DNA from: Mycolicibacterium boenickei
Lineage (GTDB): Bacteria > Actinomycetota > Actinomycetes > Mycobacteriales > Mycobacteriaceae
Assembly (NCBI RefSeq): GCF_010731295.1
Contig: NZ_AP022579.1
Location: 2,976,001-3,040,000, forward strand
DNA: 64,000 nt
Direction of reading: 5' to 3'
Under the pieces are notes generated by a model. The model was not told the DNA's origin and ran no database searches. It worked only from the letters and a program-made list of their open reading frames with translations. The stretch's first letter is position 1. Each line of letters opens with the position of its first letter. A program made the translations under genes and the position numbers. Shown piece after piece: positions 37,160 to 45,271 of this stretch.

Positions 37160-37758
37160 TCGACGTCCTGGCTGCCGTTCGCGCCCACGTGGGCGAGCAT
37201 TTCGGCGCTGCAGGCATCACCGGAGAGCCGGTCAGCGCCAGCGTCACCTTCCTGGGAACCGAGCGCATCGACGTCCTGCGGTTCGGCCCGGACCTGAGTG
37301 CCGGCCAGGATCTGTATCACTATGTGACGCTGGGCTGTTCACGTCACCCGATGTTCGATCCGACCGAGCTGGTCTCCGATCCGATCCACGGTCCCCGGGC
37401 CGAGGTGGTGCTGTCGCTGCGGGGTCCGACCCCGAGCGGGCTGGCCCGGTCGCTGGCTGTCCTGGCTGCCGCGCCCGCGGTGGAGGGGCTCGTGCTGGAG
37501 GCCGACGCGCTCATCGATCTGGAGACGCAACTGTTCGACTCCGCACCGTTCAGCGCATTCTTGTTGGGCCCCAGTGACATTGGCGAGGTGCCCCTGCCCG
37601 ATCCGCTGTCCCCGGTGACAGTGCTGTCGGCCACGCCGATCACCGCCACAGAGGCCGCCTGGGTGCGGCTGAAGGGCGCCGACGCGATGCGGGAGGCCTG
37701 GCAGGCCGACGGGGTCGACGTGCTGGACGCCACCCGCAGGGCGGCCAGTCCCAGCTAG
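37156..37758 (+). CDS. Suppressor-of-fused (SUFU) domain protein coupled to sugC
   Basis: 200 residues of the bacterial SUFU-domain fold, recognised from the early FGTLGTERID...FGPD region, [10 protein letters not shown] and the C-terminal [27 protein letters not shown]. Bacterial members sometimes act as immunity proteins or in contact-dependent systems, but most have no known function. GTG 37156 overlaps the sugC stop, so it is made with the trehalose importer; M. tuberculosis lacks it here as far as I recall. Its stop shares CTAG with the convergent corA. Confidence 0.72.
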   Translation: MIDVLAAVRAHVGEHFGAAGITGEPVSASVTFLGTERIDVLRFGPDLSAGQDLYHYVTLGCSRHPMFDPTELVSDPIHGPRAEVVLSLRGPTPSGLARSLAVLAAAPAVEGLVLEADALIDLETQLFDSAPFSAFLLGPSDIGEVPLPDPLSPVTVLSATPITATEAAWVRLKGADAMREAWQADGVDVLDATRRAASPS

Positions 37759-38858
37759 AGCCAGTCGTTGTGGCGGAACGTGCGGTACAGCACGAAGCAG
37801 ATGGTGGCCATCGCCAGCAGGACGGCGGGATAGCCCCAGGTCCACTGCAATTCGGGCATGTGCTCGAAGTTCATCCCGTAGATGCCTGCCATCGCGGTGG
37901 GCACCGCGGCGATGGCCACCCACGCCGAGATCTTGCGCATGTCGACGTTCTGCTGCATGGCGACCTTGCCGAGTGCGGCCTGCACCAGTGAGCTGAGCAT
38001 CTCGTCGTAGCTCGTGACCCGGTCGGAGGCCTGCACGTTGTGGTCGTGCACGTCGCGCATGTACCTGCGCACCTCGACCGAGATCAGGTCGTTGTGGTCG
38101 GTCAGCAACCGGGCCAGCGCCAGCGTCAACGGGGCCACGGCACGGCGCATTTCGACGACCTCCCGCTTGAGCAGGTAGATGCACTCGATGTTGGTGTGCG
38201 TACCGGGGGAGAAGATGTCCTCCTCCATCGCATCGATGTCGGTTTCCATCAGGTCGGTCACGTCCAGGTAGCTGTCCACCACATGGTCGGCGATCGCGTG
38301 CATGACCGCGAACGGTCCGAGTTTGAGGATGGCCGGGGAGGATTCGAGCCGTTTCCGCACGCCGGCGAGCCCGCCGTGCTCACCGTGCCGGACGGTGACC
38401 ACGAAGTCCGGCCCGACGAAGATCATGATCTCGCCGGTCTCGACGATCTCGCGGGCCAGTGCCACCGATTCGTGCTCGACGTAGTTGATGGTCTTGAGCA
38501 CCAGGAACAGGGTTTTGTCGTAGCGCTCGAGCTTGGGGCGCTGGTGGGCGTGCACCGCGTCCTCGACAGCCAGCTCGTGCAGGCCGAAAACGTCTGCCAC
38601 CGACTGCATCTGGAATTCGTCGGGTTCGTGCAGGCCGATCCAGACGAACGCCTTCTCGCCTGCTGCCTGTAGTTCGCGGACCTTGTTCAGCGCCGCGGCA
38701 TGGGTGTATTTCCCGGGCAGCCGGTCGCCACCGCTGTAGACCCCGCAATCGACCATCGCCCGGGCCACCGGGACATGGATCGCCTTGGCGTCGGGCTCCA
38801 CGGCCCGGGGCTTCGCGGTCGCCCGCAGGGCCGGTGGCAAGGCGCGGAATGAGGGCAT
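37755..38858 (-). CDS. corA: CorA family magnesium/cobalt transporter
   Basis: 367 residues from ATG 38858 (GAGGAAGG 6 bases before). A large cytoplasmic funnel of beta-sheet and long helices precedes two C-terminal membrane helices; the selectivity motif YGMNFEHMPE (GMN) ends the first. Ends in RHNDWL, a basic tail. It forms pentameric Mg channels in the inner membrane. Rv1239c ortholog. It converges with the SUFU gene, sharing CTAG. Confidence 0.93.
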   Translation of the reverse strand: MPSFRALPPALRATAKPRAVEPDAKAIHVPVARAMVDCGVYSGGDRLPGKYTHAAALNKVRELQAAGEKAFVWIGLHEPDEFQMQSVADVFGLHELAVEDAVHAHQRPKLERYDKTLFLVLKTINYVEHESVALAREIVETGEIMIFVGPDFVVTVRHGEHGGLAGVRKRLESSPAILKLGPFAVMHAIADHVVDSYLDVTDLMETDIDAMEEDIFSPGTHTNIECIYLLKREVVEMRRAVAPLTLALARLLTDHNDLISVEVRRYMRDVHDHNVQASDRVTSYDEMLSSLVQAALGKVAMQQNVDMRKISAWVAIAAVPTAMAGIYGMNFEHMPELQWTWGYPAVLLAMATICFVLYRTFRHNDWL

Positions 38859-38979
38859 GGTTCCGACCTTCCTCGCGCGGTGTGCAGCAACCTGATCAGC
38901 ACAACGAATGCTACGCGTACCTACTGTTAAGTAACGCTCACCAGCGGGGAACCCGACCCGGTGAGAATTGGCATTGAAG

Positions 38980-38985
38980 TACCCT
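38980..38985 (+). promoter_or_regulatory. -10 box for leaderless malic enzyme transcript
   Basis: TACCCT is followed by 6 bases and GTG 38992, the standard leaderless spacing. An upstream TTG at 38968 in frame has no such support. Confidence 0.45.
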
Positions 38986-38991
38986 TGCGCC

Positions 38992-40203
38992 GTGTCAGAA
39001 AGTACAGTCGCCTCCTCGTCCGAGCGCCCGCCAGCGGAGCGCACCCCGCAGGTCGTCATCGAAGACGCCGAGATCTTCGATGCCCATGAAGGCGGAAAGC
39101 TCTCGGTCGAGTTGAAGGAGCCGCTGGACACCCAGCGTGCGCTGTCGATCGCCTACACGCCCGGGGTGGCTCAGGTGAGTCGGGCGATCGCCACTGACCA
39201 CACCCTGGCCGCCAAGTACACCTGGGCCAACCGCCTGGTCGCGGTGGTCTCCGATGGCACCGCGGTGCTGGGTCTTGGCGATATCGGTCCGGCGGCGTCG
39301 TTGCCGGTGATGGAGGGCAAGAGCGCGCTGTTCAAGTCTTTCGGCGGGCTGAACTCGATCCCGATCGTGCTGGACACCAAGGATCCCGACGAGATCGTGG
39401 AAACCTTGATCCGGCTGCGTCCGACGTTCGGTGCGGTGAACCTGGAGGACATCTCGGCGCCGCGGTGTTTTGAGATCGAGCGTCGGGTCATCGAGGCGCT
39501 GGACTGCCCGGTGATGCACGACGACCAGCACGGCACGGCGATCGTGGTGCTGGCCGCGCTGCTGGGCGCCACCAAGGTGCTTGAGCGTGACATCCATTCG
39601 CTGCGGGTGGTCATCTCGGGTGCCGGTGCGGCGGGTGTGGCGTGTGCCAACATCCTGCTGAGCAAGGGCATCGATGATGTCGTGGTGCTCGATTCCCAGG
39701 GCATCGTGCATTCGGGCCGTGACAACCTCAACACGTTCAAGGCGGAGCTGGCCGGGCGGACCAACCCGCGCAAGCTCACCGGTGGGGTGGCCGAGGCCCT
39801 TGAGGGTGCCGATGTGTTTCTCGGGGTGTCGGCGGGGGTGGTGCCCGAGGAGCTCATCGCGACGATGGCGCCGGACTGCATCGTGTTCGCGCTGTCCAAC
39901 CCGGACCCGGAGATCCACCCGGACGCGGCCCGCAAGTACGCGGCGGTGGTGGCGACCGGGCGCAGCGATTTCCCGAACCAGATCAACAATGTGCTGGCCT
40001 TCCCCGGGGTGTTCCGCGGGGCGCTGGATGCCGGTGCTCGCCGTATCACCGAGAAGATGAAGGTGGCCGCGGCCGAGGCGATCTTCTCGGTCGTCGGCGA
40101 TGATCTGGCGGTCGACCACATCGTGCCCAGCGCGCTGGATCCGCGGGTCGGTCCCGCGGTCGCGGCCGCGGTCGCAGCGGCGGTTGACCCCGCAGAATCC
40201 TGA
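38992..40203 (+). CDS. NAD(P)-dependent malic enzyme
   Basis: 403 residues. AYTPGVAQVS contains the catalytic Tyr, GDIGPAASLPVMEGKSALFK the malate-binding region with the catalytic Lys, LEDISAPRCFEIE and MHDDQHGTAI the metal-binding acidic residues, and GAGAAGVACANIL the Rossmann NAD(P)-binding site. It decarboxylates malate to pyruvate. It belongs to the short, bacterial MaeB-type without a phosphotransacetylase domain. It occupies the position held by malate dehydrogenase in M. tuberculosis. A leaderless start at GTG 38992 is favoured. lpqZ begins 9 bp after its stop. Confidence 0.93.
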   Translation: MSESTVASSSERPPAERTPQVVIEDAEIFDAHEGGKLSVELKEPLDTQRALSIAYTPGVAQVSRAIATDHTLAAKYTWANRLVAVVSDGTAVLGLGDIGPAASLPVMEGKSALFKSFGGLNSIPIVLDTKDPDEIVETLIRLRPTFGAVNLEDISAPRCFEIERRVIEALDCPVMHDDQHGTAIVVLAALLGATKVLERDIHSLRVVISGAGAAGVACANILLSKGIDDVVVLDSQGIVHSGRDNLNTFKAELAGRTNPRKLTGGVAEALEGADVFLGVSAGVVPEELIATMAPDCIVFALSNPDPEIHPDAARKYAAVVATGRSDFPNQINNVLAFPGVFRGALDAGARRITEKMKVAAAEAIFSVVGDDLAVDHIVPSALDPRVGPAVAAAVAAAVDPAES

Positions 40204-40211
40204 GTTCGCAG

Positions 40212-41063
40212 ATGCGCCGCACCCTGGCGTTGGCGCTGCTGACAGTATCGACGCTGGTGGCAGCGGTCTTGGGGGGATGCGCGGCCAACTCAGCCCCGCC
40301 CGCTCTCGCGGTCGGGGCGGGGCCGGCGCCCGAGTCGGTGCTGCTCGGTCATCTCTATGCGGCGGCGTTGCGCTACTACGGCACCCCGGCCGTGGTTACC
40401 GAGACCGACGGTGTCCTCGGCGTGCTGGATTCCGGATCGGTGACGGTCCAACCCGGATTCACCGGCCGGTTCTTGACCGAGCTCAATCCGGGCGCCACGG
40501 CCCGCGCCGATGAGCAGGTCTACCGGGATCTGGTTTCGGCGCTGCCCGAAGGCGTCGCTGCCGGCGACTACACGATGTCGGCGCAGGACAAGCCCGCTCT
40601 GGTGGTCACCGAGGCCACGGCCACGGCTTGGGCCGGGACCGATCTGAGTGCGCTGCGCCGCAACTGTGCGAAGGCCCGGCCGGGTGCGGTGGCCGGCGCG
40701 AAGGTGCCCAAGGTGGTGGGTTCCTGCACCCTGCCCGCGGCGATGGTGTTCCCGGATGACAAGAGCCTGTTCGCGGCACTGCAGGCCGGCAAGATCAACG
40801 CTGCCTGGTCGACGACGGCCGATCCGGCCATCCCGTCGGACCTGACCGTGTTGGCCGACAAGACCTCGTTGATCCGGGGCGAGAACGTGGTGCCGCTGTA
40901 CCGCCGCAACACGCTCGACGAACGCCAGATCCTGGCGCTCAACGAGATCGCCGGCGTCCTGGACACCGGGTCGCTGGCCGATATGCGCAGGCAGGTCGCC
41001 GAGGGCAAGGATCCCCGTGGGGTGGCCGACGCGTTCCTGCAGGCCAACCCCCTGGGGCACTAG
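40212..41063 (+). CDS. lpqZ: Lipoprotein LpqZ, glycine-betaine-type substrate-binding protein
   Basis: 283 residues. Signal peptide of about 23 residues ending in the lipobox VLGGC. The mature part has the two-lobe OpuAC-like fold (YGTPAVVTETDGVLGVLDSGSVTVQPGF, LPEGVAAGDYTMSAQDKPALVVTEATA). No permease or ATPase gene is nearby, so its transport partner must be elsewhere or it has another role. It starts 9 bp after the malic enzyme stop, giving likely co-transcription. Rv1244 ortholog. Confidence 0.88.
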   Translation: MRRTLALALLTVSTLVAAVLGGCAANSAPPALAVGAGPAPESVLLGHLYAAALRYYGTPAVVTETDGVLGVLDSGSVTVQPGFTGRFLTELNPGATARADEQVYRDLVSALPEGVAAGDYTMSAQDKPALVVTEATATAWAGTDLSALRRNCAKARPGAVAGAKVPKVVGSCTLPAAMVFPDDKSLFAALQAGKINAAWSTTADPAIPSDLTVLADKTSLIRGENVVPLYRRNTLDERQILALNEIAGVLDTGSLADMRRQVAEGKDPRGVADAFLQANPLGH

Positions 41064-41081
41064 ACCCTCGGCGCGCCGGCG

Positions 41082-41906
41082 TCAGCGCGGGATCATGCGT
41101 CCCATCGCCGAGGCGAACAGCTTCTGGTAACCGGAGCCGGTGATCCGCACGATGACGTCGAGGATCTTGGCGTCGGGTCCGACCAGCACGCGTGCGCGGT
41201 CCTTGCGCACGGCCTCCAGGATGATCTTGGCGGCGCGCTGCGGAGTGGTGTTGGCCAGCTTGCGGTCGAAGGTCTCGGCGAGTGCCTTCTGGTCCAGTCC
41301 TTCGGCGACGGTGGCGTTGCGCGCGATGGCGGTCTTGATCCCGCCGGGGTGCACACATGTCACCTTGACCGGATGCTTGGCCAGGGCCATCTCCTGACGC
41401 AGGGCCTCGGTGAAGCCGCGCACCGCGAACTTGGCGGAGTTGTAGGCGGCCTGGCCGGGCACCGAGAAGATGCCGAACAGGCTGGAGACGTTGATGACGT
41501 GCCCGTCGCCGGATTCGATCAGGTGCGGCAGGAATGCCTTGGTGCCGTTGACGACGCCCCAGAAGTCGACGTCCATCACCCGCTCGATGTCCTTGAACTG
41601 GCTGACCTCGACATCGCCGCTGAATGCGATACCGGCGTTGTTGTAGATCTGGTTGACCTTGCCGAAGTGCTCCTTGACCGCGTCGGCGTAGAGCAGGAAG
41701 GCCTCACGCTCGGTGACGTCGAGCCGGTCGGTCTTGACCTCGGCCCCGATCGCCTTGAGTCGTTCCTCGGTGACCGCCAGGCCTTCGGTGTCGACGTCGC
41801 TGATCGCCAATTTGGCCCCGGAACGTCCGAGTTCGATGGCCAGCGCCTGTCCGATGCCTGATCCGGCGCCGGTCACGACGGCGACCTTTCCGGCGAAGCC
41901 CTCCAT
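41082..41906 (-). CDS. Short-chain dehydrogenase/reductase (Rv1245c type)
   Basis: 274-residue classical SDR from ATG 41906, with GAGGGAG well placed before it. TGAGSGIGQ binds the cofactor, NNAGIAF is the central motif, active site Ser in NVSSLFG and Tyr-x3-Lys in YNSAKFA; VHPGGIKT follows. A C-terminal ~50-residue extension (DAKILDVIVRITGSGYQKLFAS) is common in mycobacterial SDRs acting on lipids. It converges with lpqZ, 18 bp away. Substrate unknown. Confidence 0.9.
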   Translation of the reverse strand: MEGFAGKVAVVTGAGSGIGQALAIELGRSGAKLAISDVDTEGLAVTEERLKAIGAEVKTDRLDVTEREAFLLYADAVKEHFGKVNQIYNNAGIAFSGDVEVSQFKDIERVMDVDFWGVVNGTKAFLPHLIESGDGHVINVSSLFGIFSVPGQAAYNSAKFAVRGFTEALRQEMALAKHPVKVTCVHPGGIKTAIARNATVAEGLDQKALAETFDRKLANTTPQRAAKIILEAVRKDRARVLVGPDAKILDVIVRITGSGYQKLFASAMGRMIPR

Positions 41907-41949
41907 AGAACACTCCCTCGCGTAGTACGACACGTGTTGAGTTACGAGA

Positions 41950-42729
41950 TTACGCGGTACCCGCGGTCCCGTCTGAGTCGGCTGGTTTGGTGGCAGTCAC
42001 CAGGTGGGTTCCGACGTACGGGCCGCCCCACCACATCCGCCAGCCGAGATTGCGGCGCTGCACGTGCTGCCATCCGCTGGTGCGCAATCGCTCGGCATGA
42101 CGCCGGGTGTCCCAGATGTCGGCGATGGCCAGCCGGCCGCCCGGGCGCAGCACTCTGGCGGCCTCATCGACGGCGCGGGATCGGCCTGCGGGATCGGGGA
42201 TGTTGTGGATGGCCAGGCTGCTGACGATGACGTCGACGCTGGCATCGCCGAAGGGCAGGGCGGTCATGTCGCCGGTGTGGACCTCGATCCGGTCGGCGAC
42301 GCCCTCGGCCACGGCGTTGGCCAGCGTCTGCTCCGGCGAGTTGCCGGTCTGATCGGCGCGCCACAGATCGACGCCGAGCGCGCGCCCGCGCGGCAGTCGT
42401 TTGGCCGCGGCGTGCAGCACCGCGCCGCGGCCGCAGCCAAGATCGAGGAGTGTCTCGTCGCCGCGGAGCGCCAGGCCGTCGAGGATGTCACGCCATACCG
42501 CGAACTTGCCGCGCCGGGTGGTGTGGATGAACGAGCCCACCATGCCCGCCAGCAGGGCGGCGAATCCGGCTGTGAGCCAGGCAGTTCCACGTCGGCCGCG
42601 CGCGATGTTGACGACCGTGGCGATCAGCAGGGCGGTGACCGTGCCGCCGGCGATCGCGGCCTGGGTGCGAGCGGACACCTTGCTGTAATCGCCGTCGAAT
42701 CCGTAGTCCGGGGAGTCCATCTCTCCCAC
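41950..42729 (-). CDS. Membrane-anchored SAM-dependent methyltransferase
   Basis: 259 residues (250-256 if a later start such as ATG 42720 is used). Two N-terminal membrane helices (AAIAGGTVTALLIATVVNIA and AWLTAGFAALLAGMVGSFI) precede a class I methyltransferase of the Methyltransf_11 type: LLDLGCGRGAVL (motif I), IEVHTGDMTALPF, and VDVIVSSLAIHN, RVLRPGGRLAIADIW. Acts probably on a lipid or small molecule at the membrane. It lies 29 bp downstream of the XRE gene on the same strand, suggesting one transcript. Not seen in this place in M. tuberculosis. Confidence 0.85.
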   Translation of the reverse strand: MGEMDSPDYGFDGDYSKVSARTQAAIAGGTVTALLIATVVNIARGRRGTAWLTAGFAALLAGMVGSFIHTTRRGKFAVWRDILDGLALRGDETLLDLGCGRGAVLHAAAKRLPRGRALGVDLWRADQTGNSPEQTLANAVAEGVADRIEVHTGDMTALPFGDASVDVIVSSLAIHNIPDPAGRSRAVDEAARVLRPGGRLAIADIWDTRRHAERLRTSGWQHVQRRNLGWRMWWGGPYVGTHLVTATKPADSDGTAGTA

Positions 42730-42758
42730 GGTAGCCAGTTCGGCTGGAGGTAGGCGGG

Positions 42759-43019
42759 CTACGACGCCGCGGCGCGCACCGGCCGCCAGACCTCGGCGAG
42801 AGTCTCCAGTGGTACACCGAGGGCGTCGCTCAGTCCGACGACCGTGCCGAAGGCGGGGGAGGGCAGCCGGCCCGTCTCGATCTTGCGCAGGGTCTCCGGG
42901 GAGATGCCTGCGTGCGCGGCCACCTCGTCGAGCGAGCGGTCGCCCCGAGCGGTACGCAGAGTTTCGCCGAGCCGGCGGCCTGCCGCGATCTGTGCGGGGG
43001 TGAGCGGGGTACGGACCAC
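42759..43019 (-). CDS. XRE family HTH regulator
   Basis: 86 residues consisting of an HTH_3 domain: LGETLRTARGDRSLDEVAAHAGISPETLRKIETGRLPSP, with a short C-terminal helix. No second domain is visible. It is divergent from a methionine aminopeptidase gene, with 67 bp between the start codons. That gap holds two near-identical palindromes, the likely operators for this protein. It probably regulates itself, the methyltransferase behind it, and the aminopeptidase. Confidence 0.88.
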   Translation of the reverse strand: MVRTPLTPAQIAAGRRLGETLRTARGDRSLDEVAAHAGISPETLRKIETGRLPSPAFGTVVGLSDALGVPLETLAEVWRPVRAAAS

Positions 43020-43035
43020 GACACCACGGTAGCGC

Positions 43036-43051
43036 CGGTATTTATATACCG
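43036..43051. promoter_or_regulatory. XRE operator candidate 1
   Basis: CGGTATTTATATACCG: arms CGGTAT/ATACCG around 4 bases. Its centre is 23 bp from operator 2, about two helical turns. It lies nearest the XRE start. Confidence 0.65.
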
Positions 43052-43052
43052 C

Positions 43053-43058
43053 TAGTGT
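43053..43058 (+). promoter_or_regulatory. -10 box for the methionine aminopeptidase gene
   Basis: TAGTGT between the two operators would start a transcript near 43065, inside operator 2, giving a short leader with GAGGAG before ATG 43087. Confidence 0.35.
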
Positions 43059-43059
43059 T

Positions 43060-43073
43060 GGTATTTAAATACC
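43060..43073. promoter_or_regulatory. XRE operator candidate 2
   Basis: GGTATTTAAATACC is a perfect 14-bp palindrome. Together with operator 1 it defines a GGTATTTAWATACC site that stands out as AT-rich in GC-rich DNA. Confidence 0.7.
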
Positions 43074-43086
43074 GAGGAGAGTGGAC

Positions 43087-43848
43087 ATGATCGAGCTGAA
43101 GACCGCCGACGAGATCGAGAAGATGCGCATCACCGGACGCTTCGTGGCCGAGGTGCTCAGCGCGTTGAGCGGACTCGCCGAGGTCGGCGTCAACCTGCTC
43201 GACCTCGAACACCACGCCCGCGACATGGTCAAGCGTCGTGGGGCGCAGTCCTGCTACTGGGACTACGCGCCGTCGTTCGGCAAGGGGCCGTTCCGCAACG
43301 TCATCTGCCTGTCGGTCAACGACGCTGTGCTGCACGGCCTTCCGCACGACTACCGGCTGCGCGACGGCGACGTGCTCAGCATGGACTTCGCGGTGTCCAT
43401 CGACGGCTGGGTCGCCGACGCGGCGCGCACCGTGATCGTCGGGACTCCCGCGGCTGCCGACGTACGCCTGGTTCGGGCCACCGAGGAGGCGCTGGACGCC
43501 GGAACCGCCGCCGCGCGGCCGGGGAACCGGCTCGGTGACATCTCGGCCGCCATCGGGGCCGTGATCGCCGATTACGGCTACCCCGTCAACCTCGAGTTCG
43601 GCGGGCACGGGCTGGGGCGCACGATGCACGAGGACCCGCACGTCTCCAACCGGGGCAAGCCGGGGCGCGGCATGAAGCTGCGGGCGGGCATGACGCTGGC
43701 ACTGGAGCCGTGGCTCGCCGCGGGCACCGACCGCATCGTGTTCGACCGCGACGGCTGGACCATCCGATCCGCCGACGGCTCGCGCACCGCCCACACCGAG
43801 AACACCGTCGCGATCACGGAGGCGGGCCCGCTGGTACTCACGTGTTGA
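43087..43848 (+). CDS. Type I methionine aminopeptidase
   Basis: 253 residues with all metal ligands of the pita-bread fold: Asp100, Asp111, His174, Glu207, Glu238, plus substrate-binding His83. ATG 43087 has GAGGAG 7 bases upstream; GTG 43081 is an alternative. It lacks the ~40-residue N-terminal SH3-binding extension of MapB-type enzymes and so resembles MapA. Since normal map genes lie in the secY/adk region and elsewhere in mycobacteria, this looks like an extra copy with its own regulator. Removes initiator Met; the reason for regulation is unknown. Confidence 0.9.
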   Translation: MIELKTADEIEKMRITGRFVAEVLSALSGLAEVGVNLLDLEHHARDMVKRRGAQSCYWDYAPSFGKGPFRNVICLSVNDAVLHGLPHDYRLRDGDVLSMDFAVSIDGWVADAARTVIVGTPAAADVRLVRATEEALDAGTAAARPGNRLGDISAAIGAVIADYGYPVNLEFGGHGLGRTMHEDPHVSNRGKPGRGMKLRAGMTLALEPWLAAGTDRIVFDRDGWTIRSADGSRTAHTENTVAITEAGPLVLTC

Positions 43849-43866
43849 GTCGTGCTGGCCTCTTGC

Positions 43867-45177
43867 TCAGTGCTCCGGTCGCAGCAGCAGCGTGGCGATC
43901 ACACTGACCACCGCGGTGGCCACCAGATATCCGCATGCCAACCAGGGCGCGCCGCCACCCGCGGCGATCAACGCCGTGAGGATCAGCGGGGTCAGGCCCG
44001 AGGCATAGACGCCGGAGAGCTGATACACCGTCGAGAGCCCGGTGTAACGGGTGCGGGTCGGGAACAGTGACGCGTACAGGGTGCCCTGCGCGCCGTAGAA
44101 CCAGGCGTGAATGACGCCGAACGCCAACAACATTCCCACCGCGTAGGCCGCGATGCTGCCGGTGTTGAACAACGCGAACGCGGGGAAGACCACGACGGCG
44201 TAGGCGGCGATGCCCGACGCATAGACGGCCTTCGGGCTGAACCGGTCGGCCAGCAGACCCGACACCGGCAGCAGCACCGCCATGAGCAGCGCCGCGGCGG
44301 TCACCACGACCAGCACCGGCACCTTGCCCAGATGCAGCGTCGCGGTGGCGTACGAGATCGTGAACACGCCCCAGGTGTTGAACGCGGCGCCCTCGCCCCA
44401 GCGTGACAGCAGGCCGAGCACCGTGGAGCGCAAGGCCGGGGGACGGAAGATCTCCTTCACGGGGACAGCCGAGCGTTCGTCGTCGTCGCGCAGCTTCTCG
44501 AACGCCGGGGTCTCGGCCACCCGGAACCGCACCACGACTCCGAAGATCACCAGCACCACGCTGAACAGGAACGCGATCCGCCATCCGTAGCTCTGGAACG
44601 CTTCGGCCGAAAGCCACAGCTGCAGCAGCACGAACACCCCGGTGCCCAGCGCCAGGCCCAGGGCGAGGCCGACCTGAGGGATGCTGCCGAACAGCCCGCG
44701 GCGACGACGGGGGCTGTGCTCGACGGCCAGCAACACCGCGCCGGCCCACTCACCGCCGAGCGCGAATCCCTGAACCACGCGCAGCACCAGAAGCAGGATC
44801 GGCGCCAGCACACCGATCTGCGCGGCGGTGGGCAGCACACCCATCAGCGCGGTGGCCGCGCCCATCAACAACATGGTCAGGGCGAGCGTCTTCTTCCGGC
44901 CGATCCGGTCACCGATGTGCCCGAAGACGAATCCGCCGATGGGCCGGACCACGAATCCGACCGCGAAGGTGGCGAACGCCAGCATCGTGCCGACGAACGA
45001 ACTCTGGTCCGGGAAGAAGGTGTGGTTGAACACCAGGCTCGCGGCCGTGGCGTAGAGGAAGAAGTCGTACCACTCGATCGTCGTCCCGAGCACGCTGGCC
45101 AGCACCGCGGTGCGCACCGTGCCGGGAGTGGTCGGCGCCTGCGCTTCATCTAGGGCCGGGTCAGCTGCGATAGTCAC
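43867..45177 (-). CDS. MFS transporter of the metabolite:H+ symporter type
   Basis: 436 residues with 12 predicted membrane helices. ASVLGTTIEWYDFFLYATAASLVF and the loop GHIGDRIGRKKTL mark the MHS subfamily (ShiA/KgtP-like), which imports organic acids or related metabolites; the second-half repeat LADRFSPKAV is also present. GTG 45177. It is downstream of kgd on the same strand, separated by 94 bp with a hairpin; substrates such as 2-oxoglutarate or shikimate are possible but not shown. Confidence 0.88.
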   Translation of the reverse strand: MTIAADPALDEAQAPTTPGTVRTAVLASVLGTTIEWYDFFLYATAASLVFNHTFFPDQSSFVGTMLAFATFAVGFVVRPIGGFVFGHIGDRIGRKKTLALTMLLMGAATALMGVLPTAAQIGVLAPILLLVLRVVQGFALGGEWAGAVLLAVEHSPRRRRGLFGSIPQVGLALGLALGTGVFVLLQLWLSAEAFQSYGWRIAFLFSVVLVIFGVVVRFRVAETPAFEKLRDDDERSAVPVKEIFRPPALRSTVLGLLSRWGEGAAFNTWGVFTISYATATLHLGKVPVLVVVTAAALLMAVLLPVSGLLADRFSPKAVYASGIAAYAVVVFPAFALFNTGSIAAYAVGMLLAFGVIHAWFYGAQGTLYASLFPTRTRYTGLSTVYQLSGVYASGLTPLILTALIAAGGGAPWLACGYLVATAVVSVIATLLLRPEH

Positions 45178-45215
45178 CCTAGATGAGTAGCCGCCGGAAC
45201 CGGTGCGGCCCAGGG

Positions 45216-45247
45216 TTGTGCGCGCGGTGATTCGAACGCGCGCACAA
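45216..45247 (-). terminator. Hairpin after kgd
   Basis: 11-bp perfect stem TTGTGCGCGCG / CGCGCGCACAA with a 10-base loop between kgd and the MFS gene. No U-tract, so it would act as a mycobacterial tractless terminator or simply as a structured 3' end. Confidence 0.5.
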
Positions 45248-45271
45248 GCCCCGGATCAGGTGGACGCGCGG

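Noticed and set aside
38859..39131. Longer start at 39131 for CorA
   Set aside because: It would run through the malic enzyme start region; ATG 38858 has a good ribosome binding site and fits the family.
45178..45271. TTCGAA in the 45.2 kb hairpin loop as part of a tRNA
   Set aside because: No acceptor, D or anticodon arm surrounds it; it is a simple stem-loop.
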